A DNA stretch of 22,491 nucleotides from CF-46 sp042408445 (GTDB lineage: Bacteria; Chloroflexota; Limnocylindria; Limnocylindrales; CSP1-4): positions 1 through 22,491 of the forward strand of contig JBHORC010000009.1 of the NCBI GenBank assembly GCA_042408445.1, given 5' to 3'. Every line of letters begins with the position of its first letter. The first letter of the stretch is position 1. Shown here piece after piece: positions 21,513-22,491 of this stretch. The notes beneath the pieces were generated by a model that searched no databases, was not told where the DNA came from, and was given only the letters and a program-made list of their open reading frames with translations. The translations under genes were made by a program, and so were the position numbers.

Positions 21513-22109
21513 TCAGGAGGTCTGGCCGGCGAGGAAGTAGAGCGACAGGCCGCCGATCTCGTGGAGCGTCGCCTCCAGGCGGTTGCCGAAGTTCGCATCC
21601 GTCGGGCTCGTGTCCGTCGGCGATCCGAGCGGCGTCAGTCCCTCGTCGCGGGCGAACCGGAGGACCCGCAGCATGTGGGTCCGGTCGGAGACGAACAGCG
21701 TGGTCGTGAGTCCCTGGCCGTGGAGGATCGTCGCGACGTCGCGGAGGGATTCGAGCGTCGTCCGGCCCTGGTCCTCGACGAGGATCGCGTCGCGCGGGAC
21801 GCCCTTCGAGAGGGCGTAGGCGCGAGCGGACGCAGCCTCGGTCGTCCGGTCACCCTCGGCCTTGCCACCGGTCACGACGAAGTAGCGGGCGAGACCGGAC
21901 TGGTAGAGCTCGATCGCGTGGTCGAGCCGGGCCTTGAGGATCGTCGAGGGCCGGCCGTTGTACTGCGCGGCGCCGAGGACGACGATCGCGTCGACCGGCT
22001 GCCGCTGGTCGCGATTGCCGACGTCCCAGATCCGCCAGCTCATCCAGCCCGCGGCGACGGTCGCACCGACGACCGTGAGCACGACGATGCGCCCGAGGCG
22101 ACGAATCAC
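21513..22109 (-). CDS. YdcF/SanA-like (DUF218) membrane-anchored protein
   Basis: A 198-residue DUF218 protein. One N-terminal helix (IVVLTVVGATVAAGWMSW) anchors it, and the domain follows with DAIVVLGAAQYNGRPSTILKARLDHAIELYQSG, FVVTGGKAEGDRTTEA, YALSKGVPRDAILVEDQGRTTLESLRDV and LFVSDRTHMLRVLRFARDEGL. This is the ElyC/SanA/YdcF pattern, implicated in cell-envelope integrity and vancomycin tolerance in E. coli, without a settled reaction. The conserved acidic and histidine residues (ED, SDRTHMLR) are present. The start is GTG 22109. It stands about 100 bp after secA on the same strand and may be read from the secA transcript. Confidence 0.88.
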   Translation of the reverse strand: MIRRLGRIVVLTVVGATVAAGWMSWRIWDVGNRDQRQPVDAIVVLGAAQYNGRPSTILKARLDHAIELYQSGLARYFVVTGGKAEGDRTTEAASARAYALSKGVPRDAILVEDQGRTTLESLRDVATILHGQGLTTTLFVSDRTHMLRVLRFARDEGLTPLGSPTDTSPTDANFGNRLEATLHEIGGLSLYFLAGQTS

Positions 22110-22212
22110 GCCGCGGTCGGAGGGTGGGCAGCGCTCACCGCGAGCGGGCGATCAGCGTCGGCTGGCGGGTGGGCGCCGATCGTGGTCGTCGCCCGATCGG
22201 CCCGCGACACCG

Positions 22213-22491
22213 TCAGCGGCCGTGGCACTTCTTGTACTTGAGCCCGGAGCCGCACCAGCACGGATCGTTCCGTCCGATCCGCGCACCCGACGGGCTGAAG
22301 CCGGGCTTCGCCTGGCCGTTGCCGTTCGAGCCGTTGCCGCCGTCCGAGGCCTGCATCGCCCGCGCCTGGGCCATCGGATCCGGCGCGAGACCGCCGCTCA
22401 CGACGGGGCCGAGGGGCGCGCCACCGCTGCGCGGAGCCGTCGCCGTGCCGGACGAACCGGGCGAGCCGCCCGCGCCGCCCGCGCCGCCGCC
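22213..22491 (-). CDS. secA: SecA preprotein translocase ATPase, C-terminal end only
   Basis: The last 62 residues and the open frame beyond them are visible, entering from the right edge of the window. The end carries the SEC-C zinc motif RNDPCWCGSGLKYKKCHGR (C-x-C-x8-C-H), which binds zinc and helps contact SecB or ribosomes. Upstream is a Gly/Ala/Ser-rich flexible linker (GGAGGAGG, SGGAP, GGNGSNGNG) in frame to base 22491. The SEC-C motif also occurs in other proteins, but the Gly-rich linker and the nearby prfB, a frequent neighbour of secA, make SecA the best call. The short frame from GTG 22401 is only part of it. Confidence 0.85.
   Translation of the reverse strand, partial: GGGAGGAGGSPGSSGTATAPRSGGAPLGPVVSGGLAPDPMAQARAMQASDGGNGSNGNGQAKPGFSPSGARIGRNDPCWCGSGLKYKKCHGR

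Overview
This window is bacterial chromosomal DNA of very high G+C content (about 70% by eye). Many genes start with GTG or TTG, ribosome binding sites are mostly weak, and one promoter appears to give a leaderless mRNA. A deazaflavin (F420)-type reductase, a VanW protein, HxlR regulators, a fused urease gamma-beta subunit and the order secA - prfB - ftsE - ftsX - ctpA - smpB fit a Gram-positive-like lineage. My inference is a high-GC Chloroflexota (Limnocylindria-like) or, less likely, an Actinobacteriota. No mobile element, CRISPR array, rRNA or tRNA was seen.

Left part (1-8994): the 3' part of a jag/khpB RNA-binding gene whose reading frame runs off the window edge, then a VanW envelope protein. 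A short accessory block follows: an HxlR regulator divergent from two tandem trypsin-like PDZ proteases, an F420-type reductase behind a pair of palindromes, a small membrane protein and an MFS transporter. This block ends with a divergent SRPBCC/HxlR pair whose promoter region carries two near-identical operator copies.

Middle part (9045-13427): ssrA (tmRNA) on the minus strand, with a clear promoter, a LexA-box-like palindrome at its predicted start and an unusually long tag ending LALAA. On the plus strand are a second MFS protein and a divergent urease-like pair (fused gamma-beta plus alpha). All metal ligands of the alpha subunit are kept, but an active-site loop is shortened by 11 residues and the flap cysteine is threonine. 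No urease accessory genes lie in the window.

Right part (13505-22491, all minus strand): secA 3' end, a YdcF/SanA-like protein, a small protein with two CX3CX2C motifs, prfB with a programmed +1 frameshift, a double-GNAT protein, ftsE, ftsX, ctpA-type protease, a tiny self-contained transcription unit (promoter, perfect Shine-Dalgarno, 16-codon ORF, intrinsic terminator), smpB, and a proline-racemase-family gene overlapping smpB by ATGA. ssrA, smpB and prfB together give the window a translation-termination and ribosome-rescue theme. ftsEX sits upstream of the S41 protease and could support cell-wall work together with VanW.
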